64,000 bases of DNA, from contig CAVYYX010000011.1 in assembly GCA_963772825.1 (NCBI GenBank), positions 62,001-126,000 of the forward strand, given 5' to 3'. This document shows, piece by piece, positions 34,797-43,456 of this stretch (positions are counted from its first letter, which is position 1; the number at the start of each line of letters is the position of its first letter). The position numbers and the translations under genes are program-made. The stretch is from Desertimonas sp963772825 (lineage in GTDB: Bacteria > Actinomycetota > Acidimicrobiia > Acidimicrobiales > Ilumatobacteraceae). A model generated the notes under the pieces. That model was not told where the DNA came from, ran no database searches, and worked only from the letters and a program-made list of their open reading frames with translations.

Positions 34797-34798
34797 GC
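34766..34798 (+). repeat. 33-nt tRNA-5'-half-like element, copy 2
   Basis: Differs from 9384-9416 only by C for T and A for G. GCTCA and TGAGC flank TGGTGCACCA, and the ATG of coaD lies in the right-hand arm. Confidence 0.7.
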
Positions 34799-35302
34799 AC
34801 CGTGCTCTATCCCGGCAGCTTCGACCCGATCCACCTCGGGCACCTCGACGTCATCGAGCAGTCCGCCGAGTTGTTCGGCGACGTCGTCGTCGCCGTGATG
34901 CACAACGACGAGAAGCAGAAGGGCGTGTTCGGCGTCGACGACCGCGTGCGCCTCGTCCACCAGAGCGCCGCCGAGATCGGGCTGGCCGAGCGAGTCAGCG
35001 TCATCACTCACGGCGGACTGGCGGTCGATGCGGCGAGGCTCGCCGGGGTCGACTTCATCGTCAAGGGTCTGCGCAACGCGGGTGACTTCGAAATCGAGCA
35101 GCAGATGGCCCTCACCAACTACTCGGTGTCCGGCGTACGGACCGCCTACCTGCCCTGCCGCATGGATCGTGGATTCATCAGCAGCCGCTTCGTGCGTGAA
35201 ATCGCCCGGTACGGTGGTGCGGTAGAGCACCTCGTTCCGGGGCCGGTAGCGGTGGCGCTCGCCACGATGTTCCCGCCTTCGGGCAGTTCGAGCACGACAT
35301 GA
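34793..35302 (+). CDS. coaD: Phosphopantetheine adenylyltransferase
   Basis: Fourth step of coenzyme A synthesis: 4'-phosphopantetheine and ATP to dephospho-CoA. 169 residues with LYPGSFDPIHLGHLDVI (HxGH nucleotide site) and CRMDRGFISSRFVREIA (ISS motif). The start lies inside the repeat hairpin, and the stop overlaps the next ATG (ATGA). Confidence 0.97.
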   Translation: MSTVLYPGSFDPIHLGHLDVIEQSAELFGDVVVAVMHNDEKQKGVFGVDDRVRLVHQSAAEIGLAERVSVITHGGLAVDAARLAGVDFIVKGLRNAGDFEIEQQMALTNYSVSGVRTAYLPCRMDRGFISSRFVREIARYGGAVEHLVPGPVAVALATMFPPSGSSSTT

Positions 35303-35898
35303 GAGACGACGACCAGACCTACTACGACGACTACGACGACCTCGACGAGGAGGACTACTCCGACGCTCCGCCGGTCGGCTACGTCGGCGACGCCGAGACC
35401 TTGCTGCGCCGGTCGATCGACATCATCGCCACGGCACCGACGATGCCGCTCTCGTCGTCGCCACGCATCGACCGCGACGAGATCATCGAATTGCTCGAGG
35501 AGGCCTTGCAGCGCCTCCCCGACGAGCTGCGCCAGGCACGGTGGATGCTCAAGGAGCGTCAAGAGTTCGTCTCCAAGACTCGGCGCGAGGCCGAGGAGAT
35601 CCTCGAGGCGGCCCGCGTCCGCGCCGAGCGGATGGTCCAGCGCACCGAGGTGGTGCGTGCTGCCGAACAGCGGGCCCGACAGGTGATGGAGGCTGCCGAG
35701 ACCGATGCTCGTCGGCTGCGGCACGAGACCGAGGACTTCCTCGATCAACGTCTCGGGAGCTTCGAGATCCTCCTCGACAAGCTGCAGAAGACGGTCAACG
35801 CCGGGCGCCAGCGACTGTCGATCGGCGCCCTCCCGGGGCACACCGGCGAGCACGAGATCGACGACCCCACGAAGGGCTTCTTCGACCAGGACGGCTGA
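35299..35898 (+). CDS. Coiled-coil protein between coaD and yceD
   Basis: 199 residues. The N-terminus is an acidic Asp/Tyr tract (about 1-25), the middle (about 55-165) is a long charged heptad helix (EFVSKTRREAEEILEAARVR), and the end is short and acidic. A coiled-coil gene at this place is conserved in actinobacteria and is often annotated as DivIVA-like or as an ATP-synthase-B-like protein. Its role is unknown; a cell-envelope scaffold is a guess. Confidence 0.7.
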   Translation: MRDDDQTYYDDYDDLDEEDYSDAPPVGYVGDAETLLRRSIDIIATAPTMPLSSSPRIDRDEIIELLEEALQRLPDELRQARWMLKERQEFVSKTRREAEEILEAARVRAERMVQRTEVVRAAEQRARQVMEAAETDARRLRHETEDFLDQRLGSFEILLDKLQKTVNAGRQRLSIGALPGHTGEHEIDDPTKGFFDQDG

Positions 35899-35935
35899 CG
35901 TCGTCGGCCGCTGACATCACCGGCAGACTGGTGCC

Positions 35936-36439
35936 ATGTCCGCCAACCAGTTGCGCATCAATGCCGCAGAGCTGCTGCGTGAGCCGGGGCTGCGCCGCCA
36001 CGTTTCGGCGATGATCGTGCCGGTCGATGTCGATGCTGTGCACCCGACAATCGGCGGTGACGTGGCCGTCGAGGTGGAGCTGGTGTCGACGCTCGACGAC
36101 ATCGCCCTCACCGGGACGATCGAGATTCCATGGCACGGGGAGTGCCGTCGATGTGCCCGCCCGTTCGCCGAGCCGATCGTCGTCGAGGTCGACGAGCGCT
36201 ACGCCGAGCAGCCGAGCGAGCACGACGATGCGTTCGCCATCGAACACGGCCAGATCGACCTCGCCCTGATGGTTCGGGAGCACGTCCTGCTCGCCGTCGA
36301 CGACCCGCGGTTGTGCGATGCCGACTGTCCCGGCCTGTGCCCCGCTTGTGGCGCCGACCTCAGCGCCGGCCCGTGTGGATGCGACAGCGCCGTCATCGAC
36401 GAGCGCTGGGCCGCCCTCGACCAGCTCCGCCACCCCTGA
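35936..36439 (+). CDS. yceD: DUF177/YceD family protein
   Basis: 167 residues. GECRRCARPFAEP and CPGLCPACGADLS carry the Cys pairs typical of YceD/DUF177, a family tied to 23S rRNA or ribosome maturation. As almost everywhere, it precedes rpmF. Only a weak ribosome-binding site is seen. Confidence 0.88.
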   Translation: MSANQLRINAAELLREPGLRRHVSAMIVPVDVDAVHPTIGGDVAVEVELVSTLDDIALTGTIEIPWHGECRRCARPFAEPIVVEVDERYAEQPSEHDDAFAIEHGQIDLALMVREHVLLAVDDPRLCDADCPGLCPACGADLSAGPCGCDSAVIDERWAALDQLRHP

Positions 36440-36473
36440 CCGGCGGGCGGGCGTGACGTGGGGGTTGGGCCGG

Positions 36474-36479
36474 TAGCCT
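36474..36479 (+). promoter_or_regulatory. Probable rpmF -10 element
   Basis: TAGCCT, predicting a leader of about 26 nt with GGAG before ATG 36513. Unlike many neighbours this mRNA keeps a ribosome-binding site. Confidence 0.4.
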
Positions 36480-36512
36480 GGGCCAGCCCGTATTTCGTCC
36501 CGGAGACCCACG

Positions 36513-36692
36513 ATGGCCGTTCCCAAGAAGAAGAAGTCGAAGTCCAAGACGCGCAGCCGTCGCGCCGGAGCCTGGAAGCTCGACGCCCCGGCACGCAGCG
36601 TGTGCCCACGTTGCGGCGCGGCGAAGACCCCCCACACGGTCTGCCCGTCCTGCGGCTGGTACAAGAACCGCGTCGCTGTCGACGTCGCCTGA
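36513..36692 (+). CDS. rpmF: 50S ribosomal protein bL32
   Basis: 59 residues: AVPKKKKSKSKTRSRRA at the start, then CPRCGAAKTPHTVCPSCGWY with two CxxC pairs, the zinc-binding form. Lies between yceD and plsX, the common arrangement. Confidence 0.97.
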   Translation: MAVPKKKKSKSKTRSRRAGAWKLDAPARSVCPRCGAAKTPHTVCPSCGWYKNRVAVDVA

Positions 36693-36705
36693 CGTCCGCC
36701 ATTCG

Positions 36706-37854
36706 ATGCTGCCCATCGCGGTCGACGCCATGGGCGGCGACCATGCGCCGGACGTCGTGCTCGCCGGTGTGCGCCGGGCGGTCGACGACGGCATCCCGGT
36801 CGTGCTCGTCGGTCCGTCCGACCTCGCCCACGATCCCGACATCGAGCTGATCAGCGCCAACGAGCTGATCGCGATGGACGAGGAGCCCGGAGCAGCCGTT
36901 CGCACGAAGAAGGACTCCACGCTCGTACGCGCCGCCGAGGCAGTCCGCGACGGCAAGGCCTCGGCGATGGTGTCGGCCGGCAACACGGGAGCGACGATGG
37001 CCGCCGCCCTCTTTCGAATGGGTCGGATCAAGGGTGTCAAGCGCCCGGCGATCGCCACGCCGATCCCGGTTCCCGGTGGAACGACGCCGACCGTGCTGCT
37101 CGACGCCGGGGCCAATGCCGAAGTGCAGCCCGACTGGCTCGTGCAGTTCGCCCAGATGGGCAGCGTCTACGCCCGCACCCGCTTCCACATCGAGGCCCCA
37201 CGTGTCGGTCTGCTGTCGATCGGCGAGGAGCCGGGCAAGGGCGATTCGCTGCGCAAGGATGCCTACCCGCTGCTCTCGTCGGCCGCAGCGATCAACTTCA
37301 TCGGCAACATCGAAGGCCGTGACGTGATGAGCGACACCGTCGACGTCGCCGTCACCGACGGGTTCACCGGCAACGTCACGCTGAAGACGCTCGAAGGCGG
37401 CATGAAGGCGTTGATCGCCGCGCTGCTCGCCGCGTTCGCCGAGGACGGGTACCGGGAGCACGCCGACGCCCTGCTCCCGGCGCTGGTCCCGCTGTACAAC
37501 ACGCTCAACCCCGACACCTACGGCGGCGCCGTGCTGCTGGGCGTCGACGGCGTGTGCATCATCTCCCACGGCTCGTCCGGGGCCACGGCGATCCGCAACG
37601 CCATCGGCGTCGCCGCCGAGATGGTCGAGCACCGGATGGTCGACAAAATCAAGGCAATACGTGTGACGCCTGCGACCGGAATGTTCCTCGGTCGCAGCGC
37701 CGACTGGGAACCGGTCGGCGCCTGTCCGCGGTACCGCTCCGTCGGGGGTTCGGGGGCGGTAGCCCCCGAGTCGGCGGCGCCAGGCCAGCTTGCTGGCCGC
37801 CGCCAGAAGGTGGGTGCGGCGAAGCCGCTCAACGAAGCTCGACCAACGAAGTGA
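36706..37854 (+). CDS. plsX: Phosphate acyltransferase PlsX
   Basis: Makes acyl-phosphate from acyl-ACP for phospholipid synthesis. 382 residues. Seen: IAVDAMGGDHAPDVVL, VSAGNTGATMAAALF, GNIEGRDVMSDTVDVAVTDG in two blocks, and ISHGSSGATAIRNAI near 285. The family normally ends near residue 335-345. Here about 40 extra residues are coded by hairpin-rich DNA (37750-37798), so the end looks extended by a repeat. Confidence 0.94.
   Translation: MLPIAVDAMGGDHAPDVVLAGVRRAVDDGIPVVLVGPSDLAHDPDIELISANELIAMDEEPGAAVRTKKDSTLVRAAEAVRDGKASAMVSAGNTGATMAAALFRMGRIKGVKRPAIATPIPVPGGTTPTVLLDAGANAEVQPDWLVQFAQMGSVYARTRFHIEAPRVGLLSIGEEPGKGDSLRKDAYPLLSSAAAINFIGNIEGRDVMSDTVDVAVTDGFTGNVTLKTLEGGMKALIAALLAAFAEDGYREHADALLPALVPLYNTLNPDTYGGAVLLGVDGVCIISHGSSGATAIRNAIGVAAEMVEHRMVDKIKAIRVTPATGMFLGRSADWEPVGACPRYRSVGGSGAVAPESAAPGQLAGRRQKVGAAKPLNEARPTK
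37750..37798. repeat. Paired hairpins in the plsX 3' end
   Basis: TCGGGGGC / GCCCCCGA (37750-37757, 37762-37769; loop GGTA) and GGCCAGC / GCTGGCC (37783-37789, 37792-37798; loop TT). Strong stems inside a coding sequence, probably an intergenic element or terminator absorbed into the reading frame. Confidence 0.6.
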
Positions 37855-37885
37855 GCGAGGAACGAGCGAACGTAGGCGGTCGAAG

Positions 37886-37891
37886 TACGAT
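37886..37891 (+). promoter_or_regulatory. Probable -10 element of acpP
   Basis: TACGAT with a 9-nt spacer to ATG 37901. No Shine-Dalgarno sequence. Confidence 0.5.
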
Positions 37892-37900
37892 CGCCCACCG

Positions 37901-38185
37901 ATGCCTGCAGACACTCCCATCGAGCGAGACGAGATCTTCGCAATCGTCCGCGACCGCCTGGCCGACATCCTCGAGATCGACCCGGCGGGGATCTCCGAGG
38001 GGCAGTCGTTCGTCGACGACCTCGACGCCGACTCGCTGGCGTTGATCGAACTCGTCGAGGCGCTCGAGGAGGAGTTGAGCGAGCGGGCCGAAGGGTTCCG
38101 CATCGACGACGAGGACCTCGCCGATCTGAAGACCGTGCGCGACGCCGTCGACTACGTCGCCGAGCGCACGCGCCAAGGTGGCTGA
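37901..38185 (+). CDS. acpP: Acyl carrier protein
   Basis: 94 residues. The phosphopantetheine site is the Ser in DADSLALIELV. Acidic helices around it fit fatty-acid-synthesis ACP. Set between plsX and rnc, as in many bacteria. Slightly longer than the usual 77-80 because of both ends. Overlaps rnc by 8 nt. Confidence 0.92.
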   Translation: MPADTPIERDEIFAIVRDRLADILEIDPAGISEGQSFVDDLDADSLALIELVEALEEELSERAEGFRIDDEDLADLKTVRDAVDYVAERTRQGG

Positions 38186-38933
38186 CCCCACGGACGGCGA
38201 CGGCGGCATCGGCGACGTCGCCGTGCTGGTGGGCCGCCTCGGGCTGCAGTTCGATGACCTCGGCCTCGTCGAGCAGGCGATGTCGCATCGCTCGTGGTGC
38301 GCCGAGCATCCGGGGAACCCGAGCTACGAGCGACTCGAATTCCTCGGCGATGCGGTGCTCGGGTGGGTGACCGCCGACGCTGCCTTCAGACGCTTCCCCG
38401 ACATGTCCGAAGGCCAACTCACGGGTATCCGCAAGGGCGTCGTCAACACGATGGCGCTCGCCGAGATGGCCGCCGAGCTGGGCATCGGCCCGTACATCAA
38501 GCTCGGCAGGGGAGAGGCCGCCGCGGGCGGGTCGAGCAAGCCGTCGATCCTCGCTGACGCGATGGAGGCGCTGATCGGGGCGGCCTATCTCGATCGGGGG
38601 TCGACGAGGGCGTACGAGTTCGTCGAATCGCTGATCGCCAGTCGTGTCGAGGCCACTGCGGAACGGCTCGACGAACTCGACTTCAAGACGACCTTGCAAG
38701 AGCTCCTCGCCGGGGCGGGGATGGCCCCACCGCTCTACGACATCACCGAGCAGGGGCCCGATCACCAGAAGCGCTTCTTCGCCACCGTGTCCGCCAGTGG
38801 ACGGGTGCTCGGGGCCGGCGAGGGACCCTCCAAGCGGTCCGCCGAGCAGGGGGCGGCGGCCGCGGCGACGCGAACGCTGGCCACCGAGTTGAACAGCGCG
38901 ACGGACGACCGCGGCGACACGAGGTTGCCGTAA
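38178..38933 (+). CDS. rnc: Ribonuclease III
   Basis: Double-strand-specific RNase for rRNA and mRNA processing, 251 residues. The signature ERLEFLGDAVLGWV holds catalytic acidic residues, with the second set in LADAMEALIGAAYLD. The double-stranded RNA-binding domain (about 165-235) ends in GPSKRSAEQGAAAAA. GTG 38178 overlaps acpP. Confidence 0.96.
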   Translation: MADPTDGDGGIGDVAVLVGRLGLQFDDLGLVEQAMSHRSWCAEHPGNPSYERLEFLGDAVLGWVTADAAFRRFPDMSEGQLTGIRKGVVNTMALAEMAAELGIGPYIKLGRGEAAAGGSSKPSILADAMEALIGAAYLDRGSTRAYEFVESLIASRVEATAERLDELDFKTTLQELLAGAGMAPPLYDITEQGPDHQKRFFATVSASGRVLGAGEGPSKRSAEQGAAAAATRTLATELNSATDDRGDTRLP

Positions 38934-38952
38934 GGCGCCGCCCCAGCACACC

Positions 38953-39795
38953 ATGCCCGAACTTCCAGAGGTCGAGACCGTGCGACGCGGGCTGCAACGC
39001 CTCGTCGTCGGGCGGCGGATCGAGGGCGTCGAGGTCGGCCGTGAGCGAACCGTGCGGCGAACGTCCAGCCAAGCACTGATCGACGGCCTCACCGGCACCA
39101 CCCTCGTCGCCGCCGGGCGGCGCGGCAAGTACCTCCTGTGCCCGCTCGACTCCGGCGACGCGCTGATGGTCCATCTGCGCATGACGGGCCAACTGCTCCT
39201 CGTCGAACCCGGGGCCGAGCGCCCGCTACACACCCACGTCGTGCTCCATCTCGGCGACGACGACCTGCTCTTCGTCGACCCGCGGACGTTCGGCGAGATG
39301 GTCGTCTACGACCCCGAACACGTCGACGTCGAACTGCCAGAGGTCGCTCGCCTCGGCCTCGATCCACTCGTCGACGATCCGAGCCCGGACGAATTGTGGG
39401 CGGTGCTGCGGCGCCGGTCGATGCGGATCAAGCCACTGCTGCTCGACCAGAGCGTGATCGCCGGGATCGGCAACATCTACGCCGACGAGATCCTCCACGC
39501 CGCACGCATCCATCCCGAGAACCAGGCGTCGTCGTTGCGGCGCCGTGACGCCGTCGCCTTCCACGAATCGATGCATCGCATCCTGGGCGATTCGATTCGC
39601 GCCGGTGGCTCGACGCTCTCCGATGTCGGATACGTCGACATGATGGGCGAAGGCGGCTCGTACCAGGAGGCCCACCTCGTGTACGGACGGGCGGGCGAGC
39701 GCTGCTCGACGTGCGGCCGCGGGTTCATCCGGCGGATCACGAGCGGTGGGCGATCGACGTACTTCTGCCCGGTCTGCCAGCGCCCCCGATCGTGA
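38953..39795 (+). CDS. mutM: Formamidopyrimidine-DNA glycosylase
   Basis: Removes 8-oxoguanine and ring-opened purines. 280 residues: PELPEVETVRRGL with the catalytic Pro and Glu, a mid-protein helix-two-turn-helix region (SVIAGIGNIYADEILHAARI), and the C-terminal zinc finger CSTCGRGF / CPVCQ. Confidence 0.96.
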   Translation: MPELPEVETVRRGLQRLVVGRRIEGVEVGRERTVRRTSSQALIDGLTGTTLVAAGRRGKYLLCPLDSGDALMVHLRMTGQLLLVEPGAERPLHTHVVLHLGDDDLLFVDPRTFGEMVVYDPEHVDVELPEVARLGLDPLVDDPSPDELWAVLRRRSMRIKPLLLDQSVIAGIGNIYADEILHAARIHPENQASSLRRRDAVAFHESMHRILGDSIRAGGSTLSDVGYVDMMGEGGSYQEAHLVYGRAGERCSTCGRGFIRRITSGGRSTYFCPVCQRPRS

Positions 39796-39809
39796 CCCCG
39801 GAACCTTGA

Positions 39810-39882
39810 TCTGGGGAGAATCCGTGTCAGACGCTGGCACGATTCTTCCCCAGAACCGTGCGTGACACGATCCTTCCCCAGA
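39810..39882. repeat. Palindromic element, CTGGGGA family
   Basis: TCTGGGGA at 39810 faces two inverted TCCCCAGA units at 39847 and 39875, spaced 28 nt. The units continue as AATC.. and ..GATT, so a long imperfect hairpin forms. Fills the mutM-smc gap. Confidence 0.6.
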
Positions 39883-39928
39883 CGGCGGACGGCGGGCGGC
39901 TATCCCCCCACACGCTCGGCCCAGCCGG

Positions 39929-39934
39929 TAGTTT
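39929..39934 (+). promoter_or_regulatory. Probable -10 element of smc
   Basis: TAGTTT with a 10-nt spacer to GTG 39945. No Shine-Dalgarno sequence. Confidence 0.4.
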
Positions 39935-39944
39935 CGGGCCCGCC

Positions 39945-42900
39945 GTGTTCCTCAGATCGCTGACCCTCAAGGGCTTCAAATCCTTCGCCGAGGCCACGAC
40001 CCTCGAGCTCGAGCCGGGTGTCACCGTCGTCGTCGGCCCCAATGGCTCGGGCAAGTCGAACGTCGTCGATGCCATCGCTTGGGTGCTCGGAGCGCAGGCT
40101 CCCTCGGCCGTGCGCAGCCAGAAGATGGACGACGTGATCTTCGCCGGCACGGCCAGCCGCCCAGCCCTCGGTCGCGCCGAGGTCAGCCTGACGATCGACA
40201 ACTCCGCCGGCATCCTGCCGATCGAGTTCTCCGAGGTCACCGTGAAGCGCACGCTGTTCCGCAGCGGCGACAGCGAGTACGCCATCAACAACGTGCCGTG
40301 CCGCCTGCTCGACGTCCAAGAGCTGCTCTCCGACGCCCGGGTTGGCCGTCAACAACACGTCATCGTCAGCCAAGGCCAGATCGACGCCGTGCTCAACGCC
40401 CGGCCCGAGGACCGTCGAGCGATCATCGAGGAGGCCGCCGGCGTCCTCAAGTACCGCAAGCGCAAGGAGAAGGCCGAGCGCCGCCTCGACGCCACGGAGG
40501 CCAACCTCCTACGCCTCCAGGACCTGCTCCGCGAGGTTCGCCGCCAGCTCCGCCCCCTCGAACGACAAGCCGAGGCGGCCAAACGCCACGGCGAGCTCAC
40601 CGCCGAGCTCAGCGGTCTGCGCGTCTACGTCGCCGGACGGGAGATCGCCGCCCTGCGCACGAAGCTGACGACGCTCGCCGAGACGCGGATTCGCTCGGCG
40701 GACGGCGAGAAGCGGTTGAAGTCCGAGCTTGCCGCCCTCGACACCGACGTGATGGCGCTCGAGGCCGAGCTGACCGCTCGCGGCGCCGACGACGTCGGCG
40801 AGCGGGTCGCCTTGGCCGACCAACTTTCCGAGCGCGCTCGCGGGCTGTCGGCGATCATCGCCGAGCGCTCCCGTCGCCTCGCCGGCGACCGCGGCCAGCT
40901 GCTCGACGAGGCCGTTGTCGCCACGTTGGAGGCCGACGCGGCGCGTTACCGGAGCGAGATCGACGTGGTCCGCCTGGCGATGCAGGATGCGGGTCCGCAA
41001 CTCGCCGCCCTCGCCGAGGAGGAAGGTGCGTTCGCCGTCGAGCGGGCGGAGGTGCTCGGATCGATCGACGGGCTGCCGGGGTCGAGCGCGAGCAGTGCGC
41101 TCGCCGAAGTGCGCGGCGAGCTCCGCACACGACGGTCGGCCTGCGAGGCGGGCGAAGCCGAGCTGATGCGCACGCGTAGCCGTCGGGACGCCCTCGCCGC
41201 CCGCCTCGCCCGGCTCGACGAGCTGGCCGAACGGCATCGCCACGATTGTCTGGCGATCGAGCTGCTCGAAGCGCCGCTCGTCGACGAGCTCGCCACGGCC
41301 GAGCGCCGCGTCAGCGAGTCGGAGGTGGCCCACGGGGCGACTGCCGAGCGAGCTCGGAAGGCCGCCGAGGAGCTGTCGAATGTCGAGGCACGGGTCGAGG
41401 CGCTGCAGCTGGCCCTCGACGAGGCTCACGCCATGGCCGGTGCCGAGCACTTGGCCGGCGGCGATGGCGTGCTGGGGGCCTTACTCGACTTCGTGCGTAT
41501 CGAACCTGGCTGGGAGATCGCTGTCGAGGCCGCCCTCGGGGAATCACTCGCTGCCGTCGTGGTCACCGACGTCGAAGCAGCCGCCCGGGCGCTGCGGGCG
41601 TTGCGTGCGTCGGACACCAGCGGCGCGGTCATCGCTCTGGAACGCAGCGTCGCCCCGTCGGCGAGCACGGTGACGATCGGTGAGCCGGTGCGACCGCACG
41701 TCAGCGCGACCCGCACGGACGTCGAGGGTCTGCTGGACGGCTTGCTGGCGACGGCGCGCTGTGTCGACAGCCTCACGGACGCCGCCAGCGCAGCGCTCGC
41801 CACTCCTCATGGGATCATCGTCACGCCAGCGGGAGAACGGCTGGGACCGGCTCTCTGGCGGGTCAGCGCGTCTTCGTCCGGGGGCGTCACAGCGGCCGCC
41901 TTGGATGATGCGCACGCCAGGCGCCTCGCCGCCGAGCGGTCGCTGGCCGAGGCCCGGACCGCCGAGGCGACGGCGTCGAGCGCCGAGGTATCCGCACGGC
42001 ACCATGCGGCGGAGGTCGCCGAGCGCCTCGACGCAAACGATCGCCGCTTCACGGCGGCATCCGAGGCGCTCGCCCGATTGCAGGCGGAGCGTCGCGAGGT
42101 CATCGTCGAGCAGGAGCCGCTGGCCGCCCGCGGCGACGAGCTCGCCGAGCTGGTGGCCGCCGAACGCGGGCGGATCGCCGAGTTGGAGTCGGTGATGCCC
42201 GGGCTCGAGGCGGGCGAGTTGGCCGAGACCGAGGCGGCGCGCAACCGGCACGAGCTGCGCGCCGGGCTCGATGCCCGGGCGGCGGTGCTCAGCGGCAGAC
42301 GCCGCGACCTCGAGGTGCGCGCCGCCGGCCTCGGCGAACGAGCCGCCTTCCTCGAGCAGCGCCTCGGTGAGACCGAGCATCGCTTGGTCGTCGATGCCGA
42401 GGCCCGGGCGAACGCCGAACAGCGGCGGACCTCGATCGAACGCGTGCTGGCGGCACTTGCCGGACTGGCGAGCTTCGTCGACGTCAGGCGCGTCGCCATC
42501 GACGAGCAGCGCGCCGATCTCGCCGAGCGCCGCCGGCGCCACACCGAGCAGGTCGGCGCGCTGTCGGCTCGTCTCGACGAGCGACGCAGCCGGCGGCACG
42601 TCGTCGAGCGTGAACTCGACGAAGTGCGTGAGCTGGCGCGGCGGGCGGAGGTCGAAGAAGCCGAGGCCCGACTGCGCGTCGAGTCGGCGATCGAGATGCT
42701 GCGCCACGACTGCGACGTCGAGCCGGACGTTGCCGAGGCCGCCGATCCGCCGGAGCTTCCCGACGGTGTCACCGCGCAGGGACGCGTGCGCGAGCTCGAC
42801 CGTGAGCTCCGGCTGCTCGGTCCGATCAACCCGCTGGCGCTCGAGGAGTTCACCGAGCTGCAGCAGCGTCATGTCTTCCTCGACGAGCAGCTCGAGGACG

Positions 42901-43418
42901 TGCGCACGACTCGTCGAGAGCTGGCCCGGGTGATCAAGGCCGTCGACCACGAGATCCAGACGGTGTTCGCCACTGCCTACGCCGACGTCGCCGACCACTT
43001 CGCCGCCCTGTTCGGCAGCCTCTTTCCCGGCGGCACCGGGCGACTCCTGCTCACCCAGCCGGAGGATCTCCTGGAGACCGGCATCGAGGTCGAGGCCAAG
43101 CCGGGCGGCAAGAACGTCAAGAAGCTGTCGCTGCTGTCGGGTGGGGAGCGCAGCCTGACCGCCCTCGCCTTCCTGTTCGCGGTGTTCCGCAGCCGGCCGT
43201 CGCCGTTCTACGTGATGGATGAGGTCGAGGCGGCCCTCGACGACGTCAACCTGCACCGCTTCCTCGGCCTCGTCGCAGAGTTCCGTGAGGAAGCGCAACT
43301 GCTCATCGTCAGCCACCAGAAGCGCACGATGGAGGCCGCCGACTGCCTGTTCGGCGTCACGATGCAGCCAGGAGGCAGCTCCAAGGTGCTCTCCGAGCGC
43401 GCCACCGTGCCCTCCTGA
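39945..43418 (+). CDS. smc: Chromosome segregation protein SMC
   Basis: 1157 residues. The N-terminal ATPase half has VVVGPNGSGKSNVVDAIAWV and VSQGQIDAVLN. Long coiled coils surround a hinge (about 500-650; GVLGALLDFVRIEPGWEIAV), and the C-terminal half has LSGGERSLTALAFLFAVF and VMDEVEAALDDVN. Loads on DNA with ScpA and ScpB to organise the chromosome. The frame is open back to 39858, but that part covers a palindromic repeat. The GTG start gives the standard FLRSLTLKGFKSF opening. Confidence 0.97.
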   Translation: MFLRSLTLKGFKSFAEATTLELEPGVTVVVGPNGSGKSNVVDAIAWVLGAQAPSAVRSQKMDDVIFAGTASRPALGRAEVSLTIDNSAGILPIEFSEVTVKRTLFRSGDSEYAINNVPCRLLDVQELLSDARVGRQQHVIVSQGQIDAVLNARPEDRRAIIEEAAGVLKYRKRKEKAERRLDATEANLLRLQDLLREVRRQLRPLERQAEAAKRHGELTAELSGLRVYVAGREIAALRTKLTTLAETRIRSADGEKRLKSELAALDTDVMALEAELTARGADDVGERVALADQLSERARGLSAIIAERSRRLAGDRGQLLDEAVVATLEADAARYRSEIDVVRLAMQDAGPQLAALAEEEGAFAVERAEVLGSIDGLPGSSASSALAEVRGELRTRRSACEAGEAELMRTRSRRDALAARLARLDELAERHRHDCLAIELLEAPLVDELATAERRVSESEVAHGATAERARKAAEELSNVEARVEALQLALDEAHAMAGAEHLAGGDGVLGALLDFVRIEPGWEIAVEAALGESLAAVVVTDVEAAARALRALRASDTSGAVIALERSVAPSASTVTIGEPVRPHVSATRTDVEGLLDGLLATARCVDSLTDAASAALATPHGIIVTPAGERLGPALWRVSASSSGGVTAAALDDAHARRLAAERSLAEARTAEATASSAEVSARHHAAEVAERLDANDRRFTAASEALARLQAERREVIVEQEPLAARGDELAELVAAERGRIAELESVMPGLEAGELAETEAARNRHELRAGLDARAAVLSGRRRDLEVRAAGLGERAAFLEQRLGETEHRLVVDAEARANAEQRRTSIERVLAALAGLASFVDVRRVAIDEQRADLAERRRRHTEQVGALSARLDERRSRRHVVERELDEVRELARRAEVEEAEARLRVESAIEMLRHDCDVEPDVAEAADPPELPDGVTAQGRVRELDRELRLLGPINPLALEEFTELQQRHVFLDEQLEDVRTTRRELARVIKAVDHEIQTVFATAYADVADHFAALFGSLFPGGTGRLLLTQPEDLLETGIEVEAKPGGKNVKKLSLLSGGERSLTALAFLFAVFRSRPSPFYVMDEVEAALDDVNLHRFLGLVAEFREEAQLLIVSHQKRTMEAADCLFGVTMQPGGSSKVLSERATVPS

Positions 43419-43441
43419 CGACGCCCGCTCAGAAGCGTCGG

Positions 43442-43447
43442 TAGCGT
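43442..43447 (+). promoter_or_regulatory. Probable -10 element of ftsY
   Basis: TAGCGT with a 9-nt spacer to ATG 43457. No Shine-Dalgarno sequence. Confidence 0.45.
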
Positions 43448-43456
43448 CGGGCGGCG

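Noticed and set aside
41544..43316. 590-codon open frame opposite smc
   Set aside because: Antisense shadow of smc; composition only mirrors the coiled-coil codons.
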